Shown here one piece after another: positions 11,344 to 22,078 of a stretch of 64,000 bases of DNA (its first letter is position 1; every line of letters begins with the position of its first letter). The notes beneath the pieces were generated by a model that worked only from the letters and a program-made list of their open reading frames with translations, had not been told where the DNA came from and ran no database searches. Made by a program: the position numbers and the translations under genes. Location of the stretch: positions 9,548,001-9,612,000 of the forward strand of contig JANTQA010000029.1 in NCBI GenBank assembly GCA_027625915.1, given 5' to 3'. This DNA comes from Anaeramoeba flamelloides (taxonomy: Eukaryota > Metamonada > Anaeramoebidae).

Positions 11344-12276
11344 GGAACTAGTCTATATTAATTTTTTTTTTTGACAAATAACCAAATAAGCAATCCTTAT
11401 CTTGAAATATGTTTAGAATTGAGAATAGACGGTTTTTTTCAATGTTAGAACTTTTCGTTCTTGTTTTTTTACAATTTTACAATTCTGTCAAAAAAAGTGT
11501 ATTTTAAAAATTTTTTTTTGAAAAAATATCTTAAACTGATGAGAATTTTTTAATTAATTTTGGATTTAATTATTTTCTCAAAAATAATATTTATTCTCAT
11601 TTTTAAAAACAAAAAAAATAATTTAAAACTAGTAAATATTTTCTCTTTCACTTCTGTTCATCCAACTTGACTCTATAAAGAACTCAATTTGTTTTATCAA
11701 TAATTATTTTTTTAAAAAATAGTTCTTATTCTTTTCTTTGATTTTTTTTTGACTCTGACAAAAACTTTTTGGATGGTAATTTGGAAACACTTAAAAAAAC
11801 TTCAAATTCAACAAAAAAAAGATTGTAAACTGAAAAAGTAGATTCATGAAAAAAAAAGAATGGTACAAGAAAAGAAAGAAAATCTTTTTTTAAGAGACAA
11901 GCATATATTGTATATTTTTTTCGAATCAAACTGTTTTTTCATACAAATCCAAAAAAAACTTTTCAGGTTTATTTTTCAAACTATTTTTTGTACGTCTTCG
12001 ATAAACATAACAAGGTTTAGCTTTCTTGATCATATTTTTTTTTATTTTTTGTATTTTTGCTACAAGTCGAAAAAAAGCAACTTTCGAAAAAGTGAAAAAA
12101 TGGAAAAATTTTTTATTTCTATAAAAACAATAACTAAATTTAATGAATGTCATTTAGCAAGATTTCATTAATATACAAAGAATTTTTTCACTTTAATTTC
12201 AAATCTAAGTAATTGGCAAAAAAAATTCTAAATCTCTATTAAATTTACCTAAAAAAATTTAATATAGACTATTCCC
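11344..12276. repeat. TTAA-flanked element, ends GG(G)AATAGTCTATATTAA
   Basis: TTAA at 11340-11343 and 12277-12280 flank inverted ends of about 25 bases: left GGAACTAGTCTATATTAA, right the reverse complement of GGGAATAGTCTATATTAA. The 933-bp interior is low-complexity with overlapping open frames on both strands that resemble no transposase. TTAA duplication is typical of piggyBac-type elements, but those usually begin CCC, not GGG. Confidence 0.6.
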
Positions 12277-12524
12277 TTAAACTCTTAATTTTTTAAATTT
12301 TAAAAATTAGGGTCTAATTTGAGAAAAAAGTATAATCTTTAAAAGGACCATCAAAATCCAAAAGTTACCTGAAAACAAATTATATAAACAGCCAAACAAG
12401 TTTGAAACAAAAAAAAAAAATCATTTTTAATTTCCAAAAGTTAAAATCAATTTAACGGTAAGCCTTCAAAAAACTCACATTTTAAAAATTATTTTGACCA
12501 ACTTGAGAGTATAACAAATTCAAA

Positions 12525-14381
12525 ATGAGTGAATCAAAAAGAAGATTCAAATGGCTCTCGCCATTTTCCAAAAATAAAGACAAAACAAAAAACAACAAAG
12601 TCTCAAAAAAACAAAAAAGACAATTCGAAAAAAAGGAAAAAAAGATGAACAAGAAGAGCGAATCAAAAAAAAAGCAGAAAAAAACAAAAAATAAAAAGGA
12701 AAACGAACAGATTAGAAACAATAAAAAACCACAGGCAACGAAAAGCCCACAAATAAAAATCACGATCAATAAAAATTTGGAAAAAAAGGTTTTAAAAAAA
12801 AAGAAAAAGCTATTAAAAAAAAATAAAAAGCCAGCGCACCAAAGAAGCCGTTCAAAATTCATTCTTTTCCGAAGAAAAGCCAAAAAAGTAATACGGAAGT
12901 CCCTTCAACAGGGGTACACGCTCGAAAGCATCCGACAAGAGCTTTTTAATCAAGGTATCAAAGATCCAGAAAAGATGTTCAAGTTTGATCTGAACAAACT
13001 TGAACAGAAACAACAAAAAAAGAAAACAAAGAAACAAAAAAAAGCGAAAAAGGTGAACAAGAAAATTCAAAAAAAGAGGCCGAAGAAGCATGTCAAAAGA
13101 GAAAATCCAATTAGAAAAAATAAAAAAGATGAAAAAGGGAAAGAAAAAGACAAGCCACGTGATAAAGTGGCAGGAGAGAAGAACAAAAAGAAAGAGAGAA
13201 ATGAAAAAAAGAATAAGAGAAAACGAAAAGAAAGATCTACTGCCAATGAGAAAAAAATTAAAAAAAACCGACCAAAAAAGCGAAAGGGAACAAGCTCTTT
13301 TAAAAAGGAACACAAGAAGCCACACCCCTCCAAGAAGGAAGTTGACACAAACAGTGTGCCTGGAATTGAGGTGTCTTCCAGTGTTTCAAACCTTTCGTCT
13401 TTTAAAAACGAAATTAATTTTTCGACCCATAGCAATTCTGATCAGCAATTTGGGACAATTACCTCGATCCAGTCCTTTTTAAAAAAACAAGAAAAGGAAT
13501 TAAACAACAAAATACAGAATACTAAGACCAACCAAAAAGAGAATCTTAAAGACTTATCTGAACAATCAACCCTATCAGAATTGTCTGAGCCTTCCATACT
13601 CACTGAAGACAAAGAAAGAGAAGACGAAAGCAAAACGGATCAGGAAGAGCTCAAGGGGTATGCAAAAGAAGACATGCAAATTGAGAAACATCAAATCCAG
13701 GAACAAGGTATTGATTTTGATTCAGACGACTTCAATGATTTTTCAAATTCTTCACTTTCTGATTCTTCCGAGGACTCAAGTATTGACTCTGATCTTGGTA
13801 AATCTGTTTTTGATTTGGATTGGAAATCTATCATCCCAAGTGAAGATTTTGAAGATGTGCCAACCTGGTCACAAGAACAAACAACCTATGATTCGACATC
13901 TGGTGAAGAAATTTCTGGAAGTGATGATATTTTCCCCACTGATGAGAATATATTTGTGAAGAAGGGGGAAATGGGAACAGAAAATGAAAATAAACAAGAC
14001 AATGAAAATAAACAAGAAAATGAAAAAAAACAAGGAAAAGAAAAAGAAAAAGAAGATCTAATTGACGAAAAAATCAAAATTGTGGAAAAAAAAAATGATA
14101 GGAACAAAGAAAAAATCAAGCACAATGAAAAAGAAATAGCAATTGAGGACCACTCTCAAATACCCTTTTCAGAACGAAAAGAAATATTAAAACATAGTTT
14201 TTTAAAAGAGCGTTTTATGATCCCCAAATGGTATTGTATTGAAATTAATTGCGTGGGTCTCGAAACGCCATTTTTTAAACAGCACTTTTATTATTGGATG
14301 GATCCACTATCATGGAGATCAAGAAAATTACTCACAACCGAAAAGAGAAGCACGAAAAGAAAAAGAAAAGGCAAAAGATAA
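12525..14381 (+). CDS. Lysine-rich/acidic protein preceding a gelsolin-like domain
   Basis: A 618-codon frame opens at an ATG after AATTCAA. Residues 1-100 and 150-275 are almost pure Lys/Arg/Gln/Asn/Glu. Between them, about residues 110-155, lies a compact amphipathic stretch (KKVIRKSLQQGYTLESIRQE, then LFNQGIKDPEKMF), like short helical GY-LE-IR-L motifs. Residues 280-490 are acidic and Ser/Thr-rich; 490-560 is a Lys/Glu run. The last part includes IPKWYCIEINCVGLETPFFK and a Trp-rich end. No enzyme motif is seen. The following sequence encodes a gelsolin-like domain in another frame, so this frame was probably the N-terminal part of one protein with it. The basic region suggests binding to actin, nucleic acid or membranes; that is inference. 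Antisense frames here are shadows. Confidence 0.65.
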   Translation: MSESKRRFKWLSPFSKNKDKTKNNKVSKKQKRQFEKKEKKMNKKSESKKKQKKTKNKKENEQIRNNKKPQATKSPQIKITINKNLEKKVLKKKKKLLKKNKKPAHQRSRSKFILFRRKAKKVIRKSLQQGYTLESIRQELFNQGIKDPEKMFKFDLNKLEQKQQKKKTKKQKKAKKVNKKIQKKRPKKHVKRENPIRKNKKDEKGKEKDKPRDKVAGEKNKKKERNEKKNKRKRKERSTANEKKIKKNRPKKRKGTSSFKKEHKKPHPSKKEVDTNSVPGIEVSSSVSNLSSFKNEINFSTHSNSDQQFGTITSIQSFLKKQEKELNNKIQNTKTNQKENLKDLSEQSTLSELSEPSILTEDKEREDESKTDQEELKGYAKEDMQIEKHQIQEQGIDFDSDDFNDFSNSSLSDSSEDSSIDSDLGKSVFDLDWKSIIPSEDFEDVPTWSQEQTTYDSTSGEEISGSDDIFPTDENIFVKKGEMGTENENKQDNENKQENEKKQGKEKEKEDLIDEKIKIVEKKNDRNKEKIKHNEKEIAIEDHSQIPFSERKEILKHSFLKERFMIPKWYCIEINCVGLETPFFKQHFYYWMDPLSWRSRKLLTTEKRSTKRKRKGKR

Positions 14382-14768
14382 ATACAAAGCCAATGTACCA
14401 GCCACATCCCACCCCAAAGGAAATTGTTCCCAATGAAGGGTCCGGGGTTTTAACGATTTGGCGGGCAACTTTGAAAGAAAAATTTTTGATCGACAAACAA
14501 TGGCATGGGCATTTTTATAGTGATCAGTCCTACATTATTCATTATAGTTCTGCCACGAAGCATGGATCAGATTTTAATTGTATTTTCTTTTGGAAAGGCA
14601 GATTTTCCAAAAGTTGCCGAATGGGATTCAAGTGCATTGATGACAATTGATCTCGATAATAAAGAATCCCCAAGGCGAAGCCCAGTAAATCAGGGTATGT
14701 CAAGGAAAGGAATCAATGCTTTTTTATTTATGTTTCAAAAACAATTTAATAATCCATTCACGGTTTGA
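14382..14768 (+). pseudogene. Gelsolin-like domain, frame-disrupted, continuing 12525-14381
   Basis: Gelsolin/villin domains bind actin and calcium. The frame at 14294-14650 carries GVLTIWRATLKEKF, then HGHFYSDQSYIIHYSS and FNCIFFWKG, matching the family's IWR, HGxFYxGDSYIILY and IFFWLG blocks. The continuation, EWDSSALMTIDLDN and VNQGMSRKGINAFLFMF, matches the AAxxTVxLD and VQGxExxxFLxxF blocks but lies in another frame; the switch falls in the GGCAGATTTTCC stretch near 14596. A further switch is needed between the upstream 618-codon frame and this domain. Only one domain is present, where gelsolins have three to six; sequence after 14768 (to about 15150) is G-richer than average but not readable. 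Either a decaying gene or one with uncorrected sequence indels. Confidence 0.7.
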
Positions 14769-15471
14769 TCATGCCAAAAAGGAATTCCAACGGGGCACAA
14801 GAGGAGAACAGGAAGAAGGGATCGAGGGGGGAGGTCAAAATGGAAATGAAATAGATTCCGGAGTGGAGGTAAAACAAATAGTAAACATTATAAGATTTTG
14901 TAAATTTATTCATTGTAGATCTAAAATAAACCAACAATTTTTAATTTTATCTGACCTGAATTGTATTTAAATTTGGTGATTTGGGGCGAAGGTTGTAGTA
15001 TGGGACTAATTACGGTGGTTTGGAACAAATTGGGATTGATATAAACTAACTGAAATATTCTAAATCTGGTATTTGGGTAATGTGGTTCGTTATGTTTTGA
15101 AATTGGTTAATACTGCCAAGTTCACTTCTTGTGTAGTGGATTTGTTAAAATAGGATTTTGTAAACTTGTAATAAAAAAAATAATTTGTAAGAATAAATTA
15201 AAATAATAACAAAAAATATCAATATATAAAAAGAAAATTTCAAAAACAAATTGTTTTTCTTAAAAAAAAATGGTTATTATTAATAATTCATATTTAGAAA
15301 GTTCAAATTTAATAAATTTATCAAGTATTCTATTCCATTTGATTAAATGTTGCTGAAATATTTAGACATTTATGCTAAAACAAAATATAATATTAATCCA
15401 TAAATTTTTAACATAAAAAGGTCACAACAAACATATTCAACTTTTGGGCAACAAAATAATAATAATTATTG

Positions 15472-15669
15472 CAGTAGGTTCAACTTTTAAGAATCAAAAT
15501 AACAACAAAATTTAAGGTGCAAAAAAATTTCAACATAAAGGTACAAAATCCAAATTCTAGTAGAATAATTTGTGTTCGAAAAAATTCTAAAAAAAGTGCC
15601 TTAATTTGAGATTTTTTTGTGCATTAAATTAAAGTTGAAAGTTTGTGTCTTAAAAGCTGAACTAACTGT
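15472..15669. repeat. Palindromic Tc1/mariner-type miniature element, copy 2
   Basis: The left end CAGTAGGTTCAACTTTTAAG and right end CTTAAAAGCTGAACTAACTG are near reverse complements. The centre TTCTAGTAGAATAATTTGTG and the block TTAATTTGAGATTTTTTTGT are shared with the other copies. This is the most diverged of the five. Confidence 0.65.
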
Positions 15670-17652
15670 GCTTTTTTGACTTTTTTTTTAATTGTTTTTC
15701 TTTTACTCTCTTTTATATCTCGATTATCTTGCTCTTTTTATTTCCTTTATATAAAATTATTTTTTTTTTCTTTTAATTGTTTAAAGAAAAACCATATTAT
15801 ATATTATAATCTCACATGAATGGTAACCAGGGTAACGGGTCTAAAAAAAAATAAATTTTCACATGTAAATAGAATTGTGTTTTGTTGAATCGGGTATCTC
15901 TGATAATATAAGCTATTTCCAAGATTGTGGGGCAAATTTATTTTAAAATATATTTATGTAACCCATTCTTCAAAAAATGATTTAAATATATAAAATCGTT
16001 AACCACCATTTATTGATTCTTGATAATAATTCAATTTGTTTCTTAGTATTGTATTGCACAATTATACGATATTAAAATTTATGATCTCGATTTTATCGGA
16101 TCTTTTTTTATGGTGAAAATTGGTGTTTATTATTTTCTTTTTGATCGAAAAAAATATTTTCATAACTTGTATAATCTCAACAAAATTTACAATATAATTA
16201 ATAACATATAACTGCCTTTTTGTGTTTAAAAAATCATTTGTACTCTTTCTATATAGCCGGTTTTTTATTGAAATAGGTCGTACATTGCTTTAACCAAAAA
16301 AAGTTCTATTTTTTTTTTTTCATTTTTTGGGAATATTTCAACTAATATGCTTTGAATTAAATACATAAGTGGTTGATTCAATCGGTATAAATATTAAACT
16401 TAATTTGGTATTGTCAATTAATGATTACCATCACTAAAAAAAGATTATTTTTTATGAAATGTAAAAAAAAATGCTCCACTTTTTTGGAAATACCTTACAA
16501 AGATAACTAACTTGTTTTTTTTTACAAAAGTAATATTATTTCGGAAAATTTTTTTACCAACCCAGAAAAAAAATACAAAGGGGGTTGAATTTTAGATACA
16601 CATACAAAAATAGAAATAATAAAGCACTGAATACCCAATTTTAATTTTTTTTTTAATTTTTCATTAACTTTCAAGACATTTTTTTGGCAATTTTATTTAA
16701 ACTTTTTTTTATAAATTTCTAGACAACTTTTTTTTGATAATAGATTACTGCTATATTTAAATATTTATTAGAAGTATCCAATATTGTTACTAAAAAATTC
16801 AAATTAATAACATATATAATGTTTAGCAAGATAATGTAATTTGTAATTTGTTGGTTTATTAATAAAAATACATAGTTGGTGTTTCAATCTACAAGTTGAA
16901 TTGAAAAAAAAAAATAGTTTTTATTTTTTTGTCAAATAATGTGTTAAAAACAGTTGGAAACATGATCTTTAATTTATTCAATCGATTTACTAGATGTATT
17001 TTTCATTATTAAGGTAAGTTAAATTTCAAAAATAAGTGTATATTTTTCATCAGAAAAAAATTTTTAGTTTAATTGTTTTTTTTTTTGAATAATATATTTT
17101 ACTATAGTTTTTAGAGATAATAACCAATATATTTTAATAAATGACAATATCGTGTAATTATTTTATTTTTTGTTGGGCATTTGAAAAAAGAAAATATAAT
17201 AATAATACAATTTGTTACCAATTTTAAAATTTTAACTTATTATCAAAAATTATATTCCTATGTCTCAAAAATCATGATTTTATCGTTATTTAAATAATTT
17301 TAGAGCTTTTAAAAAACTTTTTTGGTTTTTTCTTTTTTAAAAATTCAAGAATATATAGACTTGTAATTTCTGAAAGTTTTATCTTTTAATGAAGTGGGTA
17401 ATCGGTCTTTTAATATGGTAAGGGGGTTATAATACGAAGAAAAGTTTTAAAAAAAAAATATTTTCACTTTATTAAAATAGAATATTTTCTGAAACTTTTA
17501 ATAAAGGCGATTTGATAAGGAAAAATATTTTCCCTTTTTGAGAACCACTTAAAATCAAAAAAAAATAATAAATTTTTCATCTTTCTAGAAAGTTATATAA
17601 TATCTTCATTAAAACTTTTTAATTTTCAAATTCAAACTTTCTGTAAAAATTA

Positions 17653-17851
17653 TTTGTATTTATTTATTTATTTATTTAGAGAAAGGAGTAATTAAAGAAG
17701 AATCATAAAAAAAAAAAAAAAAAAAGAGAAAAGAAAAAAAATAATTAAAATATATATAAAAAATAAAATTCTCATTTTCATGACCAAATAGAAATTATCC
17801 ACATTATGAGACAGGAGGGGTAAAAACCCGATACAAAGATTATGAATTAGA
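17653..17851 (-). mobile_element. SINE-like retroposon, copy 2, reverse orientation
   Basis: Read on the minus strand it follows copy 1 (10361-10545) through TATCGGGTTTTT, CCTCCTGTC, GGATAATTTCTATTTGGTCA, a pyrimidine-rich stretch and TAATTACTCCTTTCT, ending in an AAATAAAT-repeat tail. The short direct repeat TAAAAATTA at 17644-17652 and 17852-17860 is a plausible target duplication. A long A run (plus strand) lies in the pyrimidine-rich part. Confidence 0.6.
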
Positions 17852-20048
17852 TAAAAATTACACAATCTATGATTAATAATTAAAATTTATTTTTATTAAA
17901 GTTTTTTTTGTGATAATTAAAAACAAATTTATAAATTATGTTCCAGGGATATATTTTCAACCTTGGTGGTATTTGGTTATTGTTTTTTTTTACATCCACC
18001 TCTCTGAAAAAAATGGAGAAAAAAAAATCAAAATTTCAAAGTTCAAAAAAAAATACAAATCAAAAAAATAGTTATAAAAAGGCAGATCCTTAAATCATAT
18101 TATAATAAGAAAGAATTTTAGGGTATTTTTCAACAATGGTTCCAATTCTAAAACATTTCCGACTTGTAAACGAATTTTAAAAAATAGTTTGGACAACCAA
18201 CTGGATTTCTTTGTGTTTATGGATTTGGAATGGAAATTATGAAATATTTAAATTAAGTTTAGGATTGATCCAGAAAAGGGTGATTGTCAAATTGTAAATT
18301 TGTTAAATTTTCATTTTTTTTATAAAAGAAATTTTTGGTTTGTAAAATTAAATGGGATGATATAACCCCATCAAGGGTGTTTTTGGATACACCATTTATC
18401 CATTTTCACAGAAAAAATTCACATGAACAATAAAAATTTTTTGGAAAAAAATCTGTTTTATTTCAAGTTTAATCAATAAGTCTGAAAAGTAATTACTGAT
18501 AAATTGTAATTTATAGTTGGTAATTTTTAACATGATTTTATTTTTAAAAATTTTTTTCACTCAACTTTGAATAAAGCATTTTATCAAGTCAAGTGTTAAG
18601 AAACTCGGCAAATTTAGTTATTCTTCAAAATATTCTGACCCCCGACTCTTTTATAAGAAACAGTTCTAACATTTATAAAAATGGAAATTGAACTAAAAAT
18701 TTTTTGAAATTTATTCGAATTTATCAGTATTTTGAAATAAAAATAGGAAATAATGGTATTGTGTATATTGCTTTGTTTCTGTAAAATCTCTTCTTAAATG
18801 ATCACGATACCTTAATTTAATATATATTTAAGAAAAAATTAAATGTTTCAATAAGAAAAAAAAAAAAAATATAAAATTAGAAAATTTCGGAAAACCAAAA
18901 AAATAAAAAAATGGGTATTGATTTTAAATAACTTGTTGTTTACAATAAAAACAAAAAATGTGAAAATCAATACGATCTTGGAAATGGGATAAAGATAAAA
19001 ATTCAACTAATTCTTTTTTTTAAATTCTGACTAGACTTTCATAAAGGTTTTTATCTATCACTCAAAATATCACTCAAATAATCAATAAATAACAACTATG
19101 AAAAGTACTCAAATAAATAATAGGTATTACCACAATTTGAATCTCTTTCATGAAGTTAAATTTCAAAAATAAAAAAAAAAAAAAAATGAAAGAAGTGAAC
19201 ATTTTTTCCCATTTATTTTTCACAGAACAATACACTTCCAATTTTCAAAAAATATATTTGTGAGAGTGGATATTTTGTATCTTGGTAATTTATGAAGACA
19301 GTTGCTAAGTATGTTTACCAAATAATTAACAACTATAAAGAAAATCTTAATCAAATCCGAAAAAGATTTATCACCTTTTTGGAATTTAAAATGATTTTGT
19401 TTGGAATCAAATAAATATTTTGCTTAATTGTTTTACAATTCAGAACTTCAACATCAGATTGATTTATCGTATTTTTTGAAATTATTTTTTTCTTGTTTGG
19501 AATTTCATAAATATGTAGTGAGTTGAATACTTTACAAAATTTTCAGTTTCAGGGTCTTTTTTTTATCTTTTTGAGGAGAACTTAAGAATTTGGAGAAAAA
19601 GAATAATTTTTTTAATTGTGAAATAATGTTTGAAGATCAAAGTAAAATGAGTTGAGAACTCTCTGTATTTTACCACGCATTCACTTTAATTTTAGTAATT
19701 TCCTTTCAAAGTTAAGAATTGTTTCGTGTGAGAGTGCTTTCGAAAAATCACCATTTTTGGTAAGAACAACAACAAGAAAAATAGGGATTGCTCAGATTAT
19801 TTAATGGATTATTAATGAAGAGAAAAAAATTTCCATTTTCGGATTTAGAAATCATTTTTTTTCTCTTACAAACTAATAAAATGTACTATTTACTTTTTTT
19901 TTTATTTTTTTTTTTTTTCCTCTTGTTTTCTGAAAAATCTTCTTTTTGTTCTTTTGTCGAGAACTGATTTTTGGTTTTACTACTCTTTGATTTTTATTGT
20001 TTTTTTTTTATATAGATTTGCTTATTTTTTCAACCTTTTGATATTTCC

Positions 20049-20798
20049 ATGTAACTTATTTTTGTTTTGTCGATTCAATGTTTTTTAAAAATTTTTTTTT
20101 TTTATTTTGGTTTTTATCTCAAGGTTTTTTTAAAATCTACACTGAGAAGATCTTTGACTCTTCTTTTAATCTCAGTTTAATTTACGATTAATTTTTTTTT
20201 TTCTCCTTATTGACCTTTTTTTTTTTTTTTTTCTTTGCAAAATTAACAAAAAATAATTTCAAACAAAAAGGACTGGTATTTCAACAAACGACGACTGTAT
20301 CGAAGCATACAACGATCTTAAATTAAACAAAAAATACAGATATGTTATCTTCAAACTTAATGATAATGATGATGAAATTGTCATTGACCAAACCGGTGAC
20401 ACAAATGCCACATATGATGACTTTACCGCATGTCTTCCTTCTAACGAATGGTATGAAAAAATCTTTTTTTTTTTAATTATTTTTTGCTTTATTTTTTAAT
20501 AGTCTTTTTTTTTGATTTTTCAAATAAATTCTGTTTCTAATTTACAACTCTACCTAATAGTCGTTATGCAGTTTTCGATTATGAATTTGATGTCGAAGGA
20601 CAAACAAGAAACAAACTTCTCTTTGTTGCCTGGAGTCCAGACAACTCAAGAGTAAGATATAAAATGCTCTACTCCACCACAAAATCTTCATTCAAAAAGA
20701 AATTAATTGGAATTGGTGTTGAAATCCAAGCTACCGATTCAAGCGAAATCGACAGAGAAGAAGTTAACGACAAAGTAATGAAAAATGTAAGAAAATAA
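20049..20798 (+). CDS. ADF/cofilin
   Basis: Encodes an actin-depolymerising factor of about 139 residues that severs and recycles actin filaments. Exon 20271-20450 gives TGISTNDDCIEAYNDLKL, then KYRYVIFKLNDNDDEIVID. Exon 20561-20798 gives CRYAVFDYEF, LLFVAWSPDNSRVRYKMLY and GVEIQATDSSEI, the actin-binding long helix and C-terminal signatures of the family. The 110-base intron (GTATGA...TAATAG) splits the Cys codon. Exon 2 starts with a lone G before the Thr codon, so the ATG must be split AT|G: AT at 20049-20050 followed by GTAACT is my choice, and AT at 19881-19882 followed by GTACTA is the alternative. A Ser near the N-terminus is present (regulatory phosphorylation in animals). The family is certain; exon 1 is tentative. 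Confidence 0.85.
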
Positions 20799-21284
20799 AT
20801 TAATTTCTTTGCTATGTTTAGTATTGATAAAAAAACCTTATTAATTTTCAAAAATTTAAATGACGCTCAATTTGTTATCAATAAGATCCTCGTTAATACG
20901 TTCTTCTTTTCTAATCAAAAAGGAATAGATACCTTTCCTTTTTTCTGAATTGATATACTTTTAAAAAATACAAATTAATAAAATTTAAAACTCACTCCTT
21001 TTTTCTAAATTCCTTTTTTTATTTTCCCAATTTGATTTGATCTTTATTTAATAATTTTTTTCTTTTATTTTTTTTAAATATTTTAACTTTTTGAACTTGA
21101 TTTTTTTTTTGTGTTCGAAAACTGAGAAAACATTAAATTATAAGTTAAATGATAGTTCAAAATATTGTCATTTTTAGGATTTATTTTGAATAATCTTTTT
21201 TAGAAACTTTAGGGGTATGGTTGTAATCTCCAGAGTTCACATTTTGATTCTTTTATGAAAAAATCTTCAAATAATTCTTTTTTC

Positions 21285-22078
21285 ACATTCCCCAAGACTT
21301 ATCTATAAAACTGAAGCAAAAATTGATTTGGCAAGAATCACAATTTACAAAAGAAAATTCAAATTAATTCAAAAATTAAAAATTTTGGGATTTGATAAAT
21401 TAATAAATCTTCTTCCCTTCAGAGAAAAAGAAACAGAAAACATTAATTGAAAAGCTCGAAATTTAAAAGAATTAGAATCTGAACTCGAAGTTTACCGAAT
21501 TAATCAATTAAAAAATAGTCCAAGTTGGAAAGTACAAAATTATTTGAAAATAATTTTGATACAGGGAAATATGAACAAACAGCAAAAATATTTAAAATGG
21601 AAGGTTTCAACTTCTATTCTAAAGTTAAGAAATTATACAAATTATCTTAATAGATATTCTTATTTTATGAACAAAAATAAATCACAATTTTGTCAATTGT
21701 GTAAAATAAATAAAGATTTGGATATCATTGAAGATTTGGATCATTTTCTCTGTGATCGTGTCTAGGTTTTCCAGGATTCAAAAGAATTGCGTAAAATCTT
21801 TGATTTTACTCTATTCTTTTAAATTCTGCAAAACCTAACGACTGCCCAGCCTATGAAAATAATCGTAAAATCTGGATATCTGAATTAGAAAAAAATAATT
21901 TTTCACTTATTTTAAATAATAATAATATTTATAATATTATTAATAAACAAAATTCAATATCTTTATTAACACTAGTAGATAATAAGACTATGTTTGAATC
22001 TATTATACGGTTTCTAAATTCAAGTTTAGGAATTCGGGCAAACAAGAGGAATTCTAAACTCCTCCCTTAAATTACAAT
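21285..22078 (+). mobile_element. 5'-truncated LINE (non-LTR retrotransposon), C-terminal part, decayed
   Basis: The conceptual product begins with TEAKIDLARITIYKRKFK and LPFREKETENIN, aligning with the copy at 61290-62970. It continues with KYLKWKVSTSILKLRNYTN, NRYSYFMNKNK and the zinc knuckle FCQLCKINKDLDIIEDLDHF followed by LC, a C-x2-C-H-x3-C pattern known at the C-terminus of many LINE reverse transcriptases. The 3' end, AATTCGGGCAAACAAGAGGA then CTCCTCCCTTAAATTAC and an A-rich tail, is shared with 62910-62970. Several stops interrupt the frame, and a 73-bp foldback (21764-21836) sits just after the knuckle. Reverse-transcriptase motifs are absent here, as expected for 5' truncation. Confidence 0.75.
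21764..21836. repeat. 73-bp foldback, ends AGGTTTT/AAAACCT, copy 1
   Basis: The sequence starts AGGTTTTCCAG and ends CTGCAAAACCT, with inner arms AAAAGAAT and ATTCTTTT and TAAAAT/ATTTTA. It interrupts the LINE copy just after its zinc knuckle; the related LINE at 61290-62970 lacks it at the matching place. Two more copies lie at 40804-40872 and 42032-42100. Confidence 0.65.

Larger units (their letters stand above)
9287..12524. other. Gene-free interval with several repeats
   Basis: Contains a TA-type palindromic element (9735-9925), a dispersed repeat carrying a SINE-like insertion (10160-10720), and a TTAA-flanked element (11344-12276). The open frames at 11726-12171 overlap on both strands and lie inside the last element; neither resembles a known protein. 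Confidence 0.6.
14769..20048. other. Gene-free interval
   Basis: No exon is supported. It holds a TA-type palindromic element (15472-15669) and a reversed SINE-like copy (17653-17851). A reversed piece resembling the window's first tandem repeat lies near 17450-17510. The remainder is A+T-rich sequence with many homopolymer runs; 14769-15150 may be decayed coding sequence of the gelsolin-like gene. Confidence 0.5.

Noticed and set aside
12482-13435. Long hydrophobic minus-strand frames that look like membrane proteins
   Set aside because: They are the complement of the lysine-rich gene at 12525-14381; Phe/Leu richness comes from AAA/AAG codons.
20669-20851. 60-codon minus-strand frame
   Set aside because: Antisense to the second cofilin exon.
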